Both the position numbers and the translations under genes were made by a program. DNA of 59,719 nucleotides from an uncultured bacterium (lineage in GTDB: Bacteria; Bacteroidota; Bacteroidia; Bacteroidales; Bacteroidaceae): NCBI GenBank assembly GCA_905215555.1, contig CAJMQU010000028.1, positions 1-59,719 of the forward strand, read 5' to 3'. Positions 26,519-35,555 of this stretch are shown here, piece after piece. Position 1 is the first letter of the stretch. The number at the start of each line of letters is the position of its first letter. A model generated the notes under the pieces. It did no database searches, was not told the origin of the DNA, and saw nothing but the letters and a program-made list of their open reading frames with translations.

Positions 26519-26962
26519 CTTTCAGCCAATATTTATACGGTAATCAGGGGGAGTTGACAGGAGGAATGGGGATTGGGTAAAAAACAAGAAAGGAAGCAAT
26601 GTTTTAACGGCTTTCATTGCTACTTTTGCCTCAAAACAAGCAATGTTATTGATTAAAAGATACTATTTAATAAGGCCGGTATCCAACACACACGGTCTAT
26701 ATCCCTGACATGATGAAATTTGGAACTTTCTGACATTAAAAAATCTAATGAAATAGCATTTATTAAATATGAAGAATTTCGTGCTTGCACTATTGGCTGA
26801 AAGCTGAAAGTAGAGAGATTTATTCTCTCAGAAGATGCTTTCAGTCAGAAAACCGATGAACAGGGCAGTTGACGGAGTATAAAAGGGCTGAAAGATAGTA
26901 AGACCCCTTTCTGGATATATGCAAGATTTAAATTATTTGGTAGTTGACTCTTATTGCTAAAA

Positions 26963-27026
26963 TCAAAAGGAGAAGTGTTTCTATCAAAAAAGGATATATG
27001 TATGATTGTTTTATTGCTTATTTTTG
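26963..27026 (+). promoter_or_regulatory. RhaR-type operator and promoter of the GH28-sulfatase genes
   Basis: TCAAAA at 26963-26968 and 26984-26989 (21 bp apart), 29 bp, then TATTTTTG at 27019-27026. Transcription should start near 27033, which rules out the in-frame upstream start at 27006 and supports the ATG at 27102. Confidence 0.75.
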
Positions 27027-27101
27027 CTCACTATAAAACTTGTATTTGCTAATAAGTTTTTCAATAACTTATTTATTTTGATTGTTAATCATACTTTTAC
27101 T

Positions 27102-28523
27102 ATGAAGAATTACTTTGTTTTCATGGGGGTGTTTATGATGATAAACTGCTTGAGTATAAATGCTCAGAGTAGGGGAGTACCGGATTTCTCTTGGATGAAA
27201 AAGACAGGTGCGATGTCTTATCCGGCACAGCAAACTGTATATAATGTTGTGGACTATGGTGCCAAAGGTGATGCTATAAGTATGGATACCAAGGCTATTC
27301 AGGAAGCAATTGATGCAGCAGAACGGGCTGGAGGTGGAACGGTAATGTTCCATTCTGGTATTTATCTTACCGGTTCCTTGTTTGTAGGCAATAATGTGAA
27401 TCTTCATATTCCCAAAGGAGTCACTTTGATAGGTTCTCAAGATATAGTTGATTATAAGAAGATAGATACTCGCGTAGCGGGAGTAGAGATGGAATGGCCT
27501 TCTGCACTGATAAATATCATTGGCAAGAAAAATGCTGCTATTTCCGGTGATGGGGTGATAAACGGACGAGGCAAGATTTTCTGGGATAAATATTGGAATA
27601 TGCGTAAAGATTATGAGGAGAAAGGATTGCGTTGGATTGTGGATTATGATTGTGAACGGCCTCGTGGAATTCTTATTGCCGAGTGTGAAAATGTGACGGT
27701 ATGTGATATTGTATTGTATCAGGCCGGTTTCTGGAGTTTGCATGTTTTGTACAGTAAGCATATTACAATTGATGGTATTATAATCAACAATAATATTGAA
27801 GGGCATGGGCCAAGTACGGATGGCATTGATATTGATTCGTCAGAATACGTTTTGGTTCAGAATTCTAATATAAATTGCAATGATGATAACTTTTGTCTAA
27901 AGGCTGGACGCGATAGCGACGGGCTTCGGGTGAATCGTCCTTGTCAGTATGTGGTAATTCGTGATTGTATAGCGGGTTCGGGAGGAGGTATGTTTACTTG
28001 TGGTAGTGAGACTTCGGGAGGAATTCGCAATATTGTGGCATACAGGATGAAGGGTATAGGTACAAAATGTGGGTTACGTTTTAAAAGTACTTGTCAACGT
28101 GGTGGGGTAATTGAAAATATTTATTTGTATGATATTGAAATGGTGGAGGTTAAACGACCGCTTGTTGTTGATTTAAATTGGAATCCTGCATATAGTACTT
28201 CTAAACTTCCGGAAGGACATGATATAAAGAAACTTCCAGTGCATTGGCTTAAAATGTTAGAACCAGTGAACTTAGAACAGGGTACTCCTGTGTTTCGGAA
28301 TATAACTCTTGATAACGTAACTGCTTCTAATGCGCAATCTTGTATAAATGCTGTTGGAATTGCCGGCAGTAGAATTGAAAATTTCGTGTTTCACAGAGTC
28401 TGTCTTAAAGGTGACAAAGCCGGGAAAATAGTTTGGGCTAAGGACTGGGATTTGAATGATGTTCGTATTGAAGCTAATAATGATTTGATTTTGGAGTGTA
28501 ATGAAAATGTGGTTATACCATAA
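27102..28523 (+). CDS. GH28-family pectin hydrolase with atypical active-site motif
   Basis: A 473-residue secreted beta-helix protein starting at 27102, with signal peptide cleavage near INAQ (residue 22). GH28 features: VDYGAKGD start of the helix, STDGIDIDSS, NDDNFCLKAG and RFKSTCQRGG. The usual GHG histidine is replaced: the aligned segment reads GSGGGMFTCGSE. It therefore belongs to a divergent GH28 subgroup, probably an exo-acting or RG-specific enzyme. The sulfatase gene follows 53 bp later. A decayed copy of its ends is found at 37019-37582. Confidence 0.85.
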   Translation: MKNYFVFMGVFMMINCLSINAQSRGVPDFSWMKKTGAMSYPAQQTVYNVVDYGAKGDAISMDTKAIQEAIDAAERAGGGTVMFHSGIYLTGSLFVGNNVNLHIPKGVTLIGSQDIVDYKKIDTRVAGVEMEWPSALINIIGKKNAAISGDGVINGRGKIFWDKYWNMRKDYEEKGLRWIVDYDCERPRGILIAECENVTVCDIVLYQAGFWSLHVLYSKHITIDGIIINNNIEGHGPSTDGIDIDSSEYVLVQNSNINCNDDNFCLKAGRDSDGLRVNRPCQYVVIRDCIAGSGGGMFTCGSETSGGIRNIVAYRMKGIGTKCGLRFKSTCQRGGVIENIYLYDIEMVEVKRPLVVDLNWNPAYSTSKLPEGHDIKKLPVHWLKMLEPVNLEQGTPVFRNITLDNVTASNAQSCINAVGIAGSRIENFVFHRVCLKGDKAGKIVWAKDWDLNDVRIEANNDLILECNENVVIP

Positions 28524-28576
28524 TATGTTGTTTATTGGTATTGTGTGATAAATAAATTTTTTAATAATATCGTAAT

Positions 28577-29974
28577 ATGATTAAGAAGAATCTTTTTGGA
28601 GGATTTTGCGCTGTAGGTATGTTGGCACTTCCTCAAATAGTGGTAAAGGGGCAGCAGGCAACCTCACTGAATACAGAAAAGACTAATATCATTTTTATAT
28701 TGGCAGATGATATGGGGTACTGCGATTTGGCTTGTTATGGAAACAAGTATATTGAAACTCCTAATATAGATAAATTGGCAGCTACGGGTACCTCTTTTAC
28801 TCAGTGCTATGCTGGTTCAGGAATAAGTTCTCCTTCCCGTTGTGCATTAATGACAGGAAGAAATACGGGAAACACCACTATTCGTGATAATTTTTGCACT
28901 GCGGAGGGAATTGAAGGATTGAAAGGTACAAAAACTATACGAAGAATGCATTTGTTGCCAAATGATACAACCATTGCTACAGTGTTGAGTAGTGCTGGCT
29001 ATAGGACATGCCTGGTGAATAAATGGCATTTGGATGGTTTTAATCCTGAAGCAACTCCTTTAAATCGGGGATTTGATGAGTTTTATGGTTGGCTTATTAG
29101 TACTACATACTCCAACGATCCATATTACTACCCTTATTGGCGTTTCAATAATGAAAAACTTGAAAATGTGAAAGAGAATGAAGGAGACAGACATATCAAA
29201 CATAATACTGATCTTTCAACGGAAGATGCAATTAAGTTTATAAATAGAAATAAGGAGAATCCCTTCTTCCTGTATTTGGCTTATGATGCACCGCATGAAC
29301 CCTATATTATTGATGAAACAGTTTGGTATGACGATGAAACCTGGGATATGAATACCAAACGATATGCTGCGCTTATCACGCATATGGATCGGGCGATTGG
29401 ACGTTTGTTAACGGAACTTGACAGGTTGGGACTGCGTGAGAATACAATGGTTATCTTTGCTTCGGATAATGGAGCTGCCAAGCAGGCTCCATTAGCTGAA
29501 TTAGGCTGTAAAGGTTCGCTTAGGGGGATGAAGGGACAGCTTTATGAGGGAGGGATTCGTGTACCTTTTATTGTTAACCAGCCAGGTAAAGTCCCGGTTC
29601 AGAAACTGAATAATATTATTTATTTCCCAGATGTAATGCCTACACTGGCAGCAGTGGCTAACGCTACGGATAAGTTACCTCAAAAACTAAATGGCATAAA
29701 TGTCTTGCCTTTATTCTATGGTAAACAGATGGATACAGACAATCGTCTGCTATATTGGGAATTTCCCGGTAAGCAACGTGCGGCACGTAGGGGTGACTGG
29801 AAAGTGGTTACTATTAAAAAGGATACTCCTTTGGAATTGTATAATATAAAAGAGGATATGACCGAATCTGTAAACCTGGCTGATAAATATCCTGAAATGG
29901 TGGTTGCATTCGAGAAAGAAATGAAAAAAATGCGTGTACCTACTCCTAATTGGCCATTGCCTGGTGAGTTCTGA
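28577..29974 (+). CDS. S1-family sulfatase, serine type
   Basis: A 465-residue arylsulfatase-fold protein with an N-terminal signal-like segment. Metal-binding ILADDMGYCDL is near residues 40-50. The active-site signature is SSPSRCALMTG with S84 as the residue converted to formylglycine, which needs an anaerobic sulfatase-maturing enzyme encoded elsewhere. The second metal site FASDNGAAKQAP and the usual C-terminal part LYNIKEDMTESVNLADKYPE are intact. Substrate unknown; its place between GH28 and SusC suggests a sulfated uronic-acid or rhamnose glycan. A truncated homologous fragment lies at 37570-37987. Confidence 0.88.
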   Translation: MIKKNLFGGFCAVGMLALPQIVVKGQQATSLNTEKTNIIFILADDMGYCDLACYGNKYIETPNIDKLAATGTSFTQCYAGSGISSPSRCALMTGRNTGNTTIRDNFCTAEGIEGLKGTKTIRRMHLLPNDTTIATVLSSAGYRTCLVNKWHLDGFNPEATPLNRGFDEFYGWLISTTYSNDPYYYPYWRFNNEKLENVKENEGDRHIKHNTDLSTEDAIKFINRNKENPFFLYLAYDAPHEPYIIDETVWYDDETWDMNTKRYAALITHMDRAIGRLLTELDRLGLRENTMVIFASDNGAAKQAPLAELGCKGSLRGMKGQLYEGGIRVPFIVNQPGKVPVQKLNNIIYFPDVMPTLAAVANATDKLPQKLNGINVLPLFYGKQMDTDNRLLYWEFPGKQRAARRGDWKVVTIKKDTPLELYNIKEDMTESVNLADKYPEMVVAFEKEMKKMRVPTPNWPLPGEF

Positions 29975-30028
29975 TTGCTTTGTGAAACAGCCTTTTTAGT
30001 TGAAACACAGGGCGTTTTATAGTGAAAA

Positions 30029-30092
30029 TCAAAAGAGAAAGTGTTTCAATCAAAAAATGTATATAGTAGATTAATTGTATACTTTATTTTTG
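30029..30092 (+). promoter_or_regulatory. RhaR-type operator and promoter of the first susC
   Basis: TCAAAA at 30029-30034 and 30050-30055 (21 bp apart), 29 bp, then TATTTTTG at 30085-30092. The region from here through the SusC signal peptide is nearly identical to that before the second susC (38141-38360). Confidence 0.75.
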
Positions 30093-30173
30093 CAAGCAGA
30101 ATAATGTGCTCGATAACGGTTACATATTCTGTTGGGCTTAAATTTATTTATTAATCAATTATATTAATAATCT

Positions 30174-33100
30174 ATGAGAATCTTACACAAAAAAATGTGC
30201 TTATTAATGCTTCTGTTGATAAGCTGTCCTTTAGGTATTTTTGCCCAGAACAAGACGCTTTCCGGTACGGTTCGCGATGCGATTGATGTAGTGGTCGGGG
30301 CTTCTGTAACGGTGAAAGGTGACAAATCCATTGGTACTATTACTGATATGGATGGTAATTTTAAACTCTCTGTACCGGCTTCGGCTAAAGAATTGGTAGT
30401 TTCGTTTATTGGTTATGAAGACCAAACTGTATCCATCGGCAGTAAAACTCATTTTACTGTTACTCTTCAGGAATCTTCAGTAATGTTGGAAGAAGTAGTT
30501 GCTATTGGGTATGCGAAGGTGAAGCGTAAAGAATTGACAGGTTCTTCTGTTTCTGTTGGCAGTAAGGATTTGGCTATCGCTCCTGTGACTACTGCTGCAC
30601 AGGCATTGGCGGGTAAAGCGGCAGGTGTGAATATCGTACAGCAAAGTGGTGCTCCGGGGGCTGATATTAATATTACGGTACGTGGTGGTACATCTATCAC
30701 ACAAGGAACAGAACCGCTTTATATTGTTGACGGTTTCCAAATGGAAAACGGTTTGCAGAATGTAGATATCAATGATATCGAAACTATTGATGTAATGAAG
30801 GATGCTTCTGCAACGGCTATTTATGGTGCTCGTGGATCCAATGGTGTTATATTGATTACTACGAAATCAGGTAAGGCAGGTAAGACCGAAGTCTCTTATA
30901 ATGGTTTTGTCAGTTTTGACCGATTAGGAAAGAAATTGGATTTGATGGGAGTTGAAGACTATGTAAAGTATCAGTATGAATTCCAGTTACTTCGTGGAAA
31001 TGAAGATAACTTTTCAAATATTTTTGGTGGTGATATTAACTCTGGTGATTTTTATACTGGCGCATATGGTCGTATTGCTAATGAGTATGGTAATCGTGCC
31101 GGCATTGATTGGCAGGATGAGGTGTTCGGCAATACGGGTATTACACAGAATCACAATGTGAATATCAGTGGTGGCAGTGAGAAAACTAAATACATGTTGA
31201 GCTATAACTATACGGGTGAGGATGGTATAATGGATAAACATGGATATCAGAAGAACAGTATCCGTGCTAAGATTAATCATGAGTTATGGAAAGGTGTGCG
31301 TTTTGATTTTTCTTCCAGCTTACAGATGACCAAAGTTGATGGTGGAGGTTCATTGGGTGGTACATTGAAACAGACTATTTTGCAACCGGTGACAGGTGGT
31401 ATGAAGTGGACCAATGAGCAATTGTTAGGTTCTGATTTGGCTGACCTCTTTTCTGAAATGTATGGTGGGGATAATTATGATGCTAATAATCCAATCATCA
31501 ACAATCAATCTATAACCAATGAGAAATATACTCGTATGGCAACAGTGAATGCCGGGTTGGAAATAGATATATTAAAAGATTTGACTTTCCGTACATCCGG
31601 AAGTTATATGTGGCAGCAAGTGCGTAAAGATTATTGGGATAATGGTAATACGAAGACAGCTTCGTCCAATCAAAGTCCTTATGGATATGGTTATCGCAAT
31701 AACAGTGAAAAGTTTTCTTGGCAGATTACGAATACATTGAATTATGCATTTAATGTGAAAGAAGCCCATCGCTTTAATGTTTTGCTTGGTCAGGAAACCT
31801 GGTATCAAGAATCTATGAATCTGGATAATGAATACCGAAAATTCTCAGATGGCAACTTTGGCTTGAATGATGTCAGTATGGGTACTCCGCAGACATGGAA
31901 ATCAGGAAAAAGCAGAGTTGGCCTTGTCTCTCTCTTTGGACGTCTTTCCTACAATTATAGTGACCGTTATTTGTTTACAGGAACATTACGTGCCGACGGA
32001 TCTTCTAAGTTTGCCCGTGGTCAACAATGGGGGTACTTCCCTTCTGCTTCTGCAGCATGGCGTATTTCAGAAGAAGGTTTCATGAAGGACTTTGATTTCT
32101 TCCAGAACTTGAAATTGCGTGTAGGTTATGGTACTTCTGGTAATAACAACGTTGATAATAACATGTATGCCACAGATTATGGCTCAGGTCATTATGGTTA
32201 TAATGGTAGTGATTATATAACACTTGTGCCTGGTACAACGCTTGGAAACCCGAATTTGAAGTGGGAAAAAACCACCACCACCAATGTAGGTTTGGATATA
32301 TCAATTCTTAATAGCCGTGTTAATCTGTCAGTAGACTGGTATAATAATGAATCTTCTAACTTGTTGATTAAGAATAATATCCCCACTTCTACCGGTTATA
32401 CCCATCAATTCCAGAATATTGGTTCTATCCGTAACCGTGGTGTCGAGTTAGTATTGAATACAACCAATATTCGTACCAAGGATTTCACTTGGACGATGGA
32501 CTTCAATATTGCTTTCAACCGTTCAAAGGTATTGAATATTTATGGTGATAGTGAAACTGATAATTTCATAGCAGAATATGAATCCCATATGGGCTTCAAA
32601 ATTGAAAAAGGAAAACCGTTGGGGCAATTCTATGGCTTGATTTATGACGGCATCTATACAACGGACGATTTCGTGCAGAATGCTGATGGCAGTTATACGT
32701 TAAGAGACGGTATGCCTTATCTGAAAGGTTCCAATCGTGAGAATGTGAAGCCGGGTGATGCCAAATACAAGCCAACTGCCGGTGAAGTAGATGCGGACGG
32801 AAATCCGGTATGGGGTACCAACGACCGTACGGTGATAGGAAATGCTGCTCCTAAATTTATCGGAGGTTTGAATAACACCTTTACCTATAAAGGATTTGAT
32901 TTGACTATTTTCATGAACTTTGTAGTAGGTAATGATGTGTTCAACATGAGTACTCAGCGCTTTATTGGCCCGTACTTGGCTAATCAGAATACACTTGAAA
33001 AAATGAAGAACCGTTTTACATTGATTGATCCTTCAACAGGTAAGGAAAGTACTGATTTGGCTCGTTTGGCTGCACTGAATCCACACCAATATGCTGGTAA

Positions 33101-33413
33101 TGCTTTGTGGAATATTTCAGGGAATAACAAAACTGCCATTACTGAACGTAGTAGTTATTACTTGGAAGATGGTTCTTACTTACGCTTAAATACGATCACT
33201 TTAGGATATACTTTACCAAAGAAACTAGTGCAACGCGCTAAAATCAGTAATGCCCGTGTGTATTGTACTTTAAATAACATTCATACTTTTACCGGTTATA
33301 CAGGTTATGACCCCGAAGTATCGGCATCAAGCAGTGCTTTGACACCGGGTATTGATAATTCTTCCTATCCGCGTTCCAAAAGTTGGGTAGTAGGTGTAAA
33401 CTTAACATTCTAA
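30174..33413 (+). CDS. susC: SusC-like TonB-dependent transporter 1
   Basis: A 1079-residue outer-membrane oligosaccharide importer. Signal peptide to about residue 25 (GIFAQ), then a carboxypeptidase-regulatory-like domain (about 27-105, SGTVRD...VSFIGYEDQTV), a plug domain with the characteristic YIVDGFQ and ATAIYGARGSNGVILITTK, and a C-terminal beta-barrel ending in VNLTF. The susD gene follows 8 bp after the stop. It probably imports pectic oligosaccharides released by the neighbouring PL1 and GH28 enzymes. It has a RhaR-type promoter of its own. Confidence 0.95.
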   Translation: MRILHKKMCLLMLLLISCPLGIFAQNKTLSGTVRDAIDVVVGASVTVKGDKSIGTITDMDGNFKLSVPASAKELVVSFIGYEDQTVSIGSKTHFTVTLQESSVMLEEVVAIGYAKVKRKELTGSSVSVGSKDLAIAPVTTAAQALAGKAAGVNIVQQSGAPGADINITVRGGTSITQGTEPLYIVDGFQMENGLQNVDINDIETIDVMKDASATAIYGARGSNGVILITTKSGKAGKTEVSYNGFVSFDRLGKKLDLMGVEDYVKYQYEFQLLRGNEDNFSNIFGGDINSGDFYTGAYGRIANEYGNRAGIDWQDEVFGNTGITQNHNVNISGGSEKTKYMLSYNYTGEDGIMDKHGYQKNSIRAKINHELWKGVRFDFSSSLQMTKVDGGGSLGGTLKQTILQPVTGGMKWTNEQLLGSDLADLFSEMYGGDNYDANNPIINNQSITNEKYTRMATVNAGLEIDILKDLTFRTSGSYMWQQVRKDYWDNGNTKTASSNQSPYGYGYRNNSEKFSWQITNTLNYAFNVKEAHRFNVLLGQETWYQESMNLDNEYRKFSDGNFGLNDVSMGTPQTWKSGKSRVGLVSLFGRLSYNYSDRYLFTGTLRADGSSKFARGQQWGYFPSASAAWRISEEGFMKDFDFFQNLKLRVGYGTSGNNNVDNNMYATDYGSGHYGYNGSDYITLVPGTTLGNPNLKWEKTTTTNVGLDISILNSRVNLSVDWYNNESSNLLIKNNIPTSTGYTHQFQNIGSIRNRGVELVLNTTNIRTKDFTWTMDFNIAFNRSKVLNIYGDSETDNFIAEYESHMGFKIEKGKPLGQFYGLIYDGIYTTDDFVQNADGSYTLRDGMPYLKGSNRENVKPGDAKYKPTAGEVDADGNPVWGTNDRTVIGNAAPKFIGGLNNTFTYKGFDLTIFMNFVVGNDVFNMSTQRFIGPYLANQNTLEKMKNRFTLIDPSTGKESTDLARLAALNPHQYAGNALWNISGNNKTAITERSSYYLEDGSYLRLNTITLGYTLPKKLVQRAKISNARVYCTLNNIHTFTGYTGYDPEVSASSSALTPGIDNSSYPRSKSWVVGVNLTF

Positions 33414-33421
33414 ATTAGACA

Positions 33422-35425
33422 ATGAATATGAAAAAGATAATAAATATTTTAGGTGTATCCGCTGCTATGCTATTGGCTTTTACTTCTTGTGAAGACTGGT
33501 TGGATATGCCTTCCGAATCAAAAGCGGATAGTTCCACTGTTTTTGAAACAGTAGGAAGAGCAGAGATGGCTGTGATGGGTGGCTATTCATGGTTGCATAC
33601 CCAAGAATTGGGATATCAATTATTGATGGGTACGGATGAGTCGGCTTCAACAGAGTCCAATTCCAAGTACAATGTGGCCAACTATGACTATACCAATACT
33701 TCCAGTATGTTGAGTTCTACTTATACTAATATGTATAAGGCTATTGAATATGCCAACGTATGTGTCAAGAATCTTCCGAAAATGAGTGTCAGTGACAATG
33801 AGAAGAAAAAAGTAGATGCGCTGTTGGGGGAGGCTTTGGCGATAAGAGCTTATGCTTATTGGAATATAGTTCGTTTTTATGGCGATGTACCATATACTAA
33901 TGTACCGACAGCCGATTTGACCACATTTTCTTCTTCGCGCGTCAGTCGTGATATAATTTATGATAATTGTATCGACGATTTGCAGCGTGCCATAGAGTTG
34001 TTACCTTGGAAAAGTGAAGGTATGGTTGCTACTCCCGAACGTTTTACTAAGAATTCGGCATATGGTATATTGGCTCGTGTTGCTCTCTATGCCGCTGGTT
34101 ATTCTTTGCGTTGGGATTTGAATACGGTACCGTATACTCAGAGTTCGTTAAAGATTGCGCAACGTAGTGATGCTGCCCGTATAAAGGAACTCTATCAGAT
34201 AGCGGCGGATGCTTGTAAAGCGGTCATCACTAAGGGAGAGAATAAATTGCTGGAAGACTATGACCAGGTTTTCAGAGATTTGGGAAATCAGCAATATAAT
34301 GCTGAGACCATGCTTGAGTATGGTTGGTACAGTACTAATGGACCGGATGTCCGCACCGGTTATACGAATGGTATACCTACGAGCGGTACGGATAATGAAG
34401 GTTTGGGTAAAGGCGGTAGCCAAATGATAGCTATGCCCACATTCTATTTTGAGTTTGAAGAGGATGACCAACGGCGTGATGTTTCGGTATGCAATTATGG
34501 ACTTAAATTATCTACCGGTAACAATGCTTACCAAATGAATACTTTTGCAGGTATGGGCGTAGGTAAATATCGTATAAACTGGAAAAAGGTTAGAGGATCT
34601 TCTGACAGTAAACGGGATTTTAATTGGCCTATATTGCGTTACTCTGATATCTTGCTGATGTATGCTGAAGCTTTGAATGAACTGAATAATGGTGCCACTT
34701 CCGAAGCTAAGAAGGCTGTGGAAGATGTACGCTTGCGCGCATTCAGGAATGATGCAGCCAAAGTGGGGACAATCCCTTCCGACTATGAAGATTTCAAGGA
34801 TTACATTATACAGGAGCGTAAACTGGAGTTGTCCAATGAAGGACTCCGCAAAAGTGACTTGGCTCGTTGGGGCATATTGGTCGATTATCTGACGGCTGAA
34901 AAGGAAAAGCTGGTTCAATTGGCCAAGCGTGAGGGCAGATATGCTGATGTGGACGTATATCGTGCTTATAAGTTGGCTTCAACACCGACTTTTGCAGATC
35001 CGACGATAGCGTTACCGTACATCTCAATGACTGAACAAGACTTGGTAGATATGGGGCTTTCTGAGGATGAATTGACCATTTTGCATACTTTAAATTCAGG
35101 CTCTAAAGGTGCCTTAAAGACCAACTTCTTTGAAGCGGATGGAAAGGTTTATTTTAAGAAAGAAGATGTGCCGGCTGATGCAAAGAAGGTGGAAGAAGTG
35201 GAATATACGATTCTGAACATGTTCAGTGTTAATTCTATTAAACAGAAAGGGAATCTTTGTGTAGAAGATGTTGAGGGACTTTCTGCTAACAATGCATGGA
35301 TTACGGGTAAGACTGGTGTCTTTTATGGCATGAAAAAGAATATGGTGGAGATACTGCCATTCAATACTACGAATATTATTGATGTGAATCCGGGACTTGC
35401 CGGTCAGCAGCATCCGTGTTATTGA
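33422..35425 (+). CDS. susD: SusD-like glycan-binding lipoprotein 1
   Basis: A 667-residue surface lipoprotein with lipobox AFTSC and an N-terminal EDWLDMPSES-type sequence. Tetratricopeptide-like SusD helices include ALLGEALAIRAYAYWNIVRFYGDVPY, the standard SusD motif, and the C-terminal RPIP-like region is altered. At 667 residues it is longer than the usual about 550, with extra sequence near 520-610. It should cap the adjacent SusC and bind the glycan. It starts 8 bp after susC, and a terminator follows. Confidence 0.93.
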   Translation: MNMKKIINILGVSAAMLLAFTSCEDWLDMPSESKADSSTVFETVGRAEMAVMGGYSWLHTQELGYQLLMGTDESASTESNSKYNVANYDYTNTSSMLSSTYTNMYKAIEYANVCVKNLPKMSVSDNEKKKVDALLGEALAIRAYAYWNIVRFYGDVPYTNVPTADLTTFSSSRVSRDIIYDNCIDDLQRAIELLPWKSEGMVATPERFTKNSAYGILARVALYAAGYSLRWDLNTVPYTQSSLKIAQRSDAARIKELYQIAADACKAVITKGENKLLEDYDQVFRDLGNQQYNAETMLEYGWYSTNGPDVRTGYTNGIPTSGTDNEGLGKGGSQMIAMPTFYFEFEEDDQRRDVSVCNYGLKLSTGNNAYQMNTFAGMGVGKYRINWKKVRGSSDSKRDFNWPILRYSDILLMYAEALNELNNGATSEAKKAVEDVRLRAFRNDAAKVGTIPSDYEDFKDYIIQERKLELSNEGLRKSDLARWGILVDYLTAEKEKLVQLAKREGRYADVDVYRAYKLASTPTFADPTIALPYISMTEQDLVDMGLSEDELTILHTLNSGSKGALKTNFFEADGKVYFKKEDVPADAKKVEEVEYTILNMFSVNSIKQKGNLCVEDVEGLSANNAWITGKTGVFYGMKKNMVEILPFNTTNIIDVNPGLAGQQHPCY

Positions 35426-35444
35426 TAAATGCTTTAAAAATAGG

Positions 35445-35483
35445 AAAAGGCGGATCTCCGGAGAGAGGTACCGCCTTTTTCTT
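35445..35483 (+). terminator. Terminator after the first susD
   Basis: A 9-bp stem (aaaaggcgg at 35445-35453, ccgcctttt at 35471-35479) with a 17-base loop continues into a T-rich run. A closely similar hairpin follows the second susD. Here it may only partly separate susD from PL1. Confidence 0.7.
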
Positions 35484-35555
35484 CAGTAGCATACTTTTAT
35501 TGAATGACAATCTACGTTTCAAAATACAAAATCAAGACAGTTAAATAGTGCAGTC

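Noticed and set aside
27006..27101. Upstream start for the GH28 gene
   Set aside because: The predicted transcription start (near 27033) lies downstream of it, and the ATG at 27102 gives a proper signal peptide.
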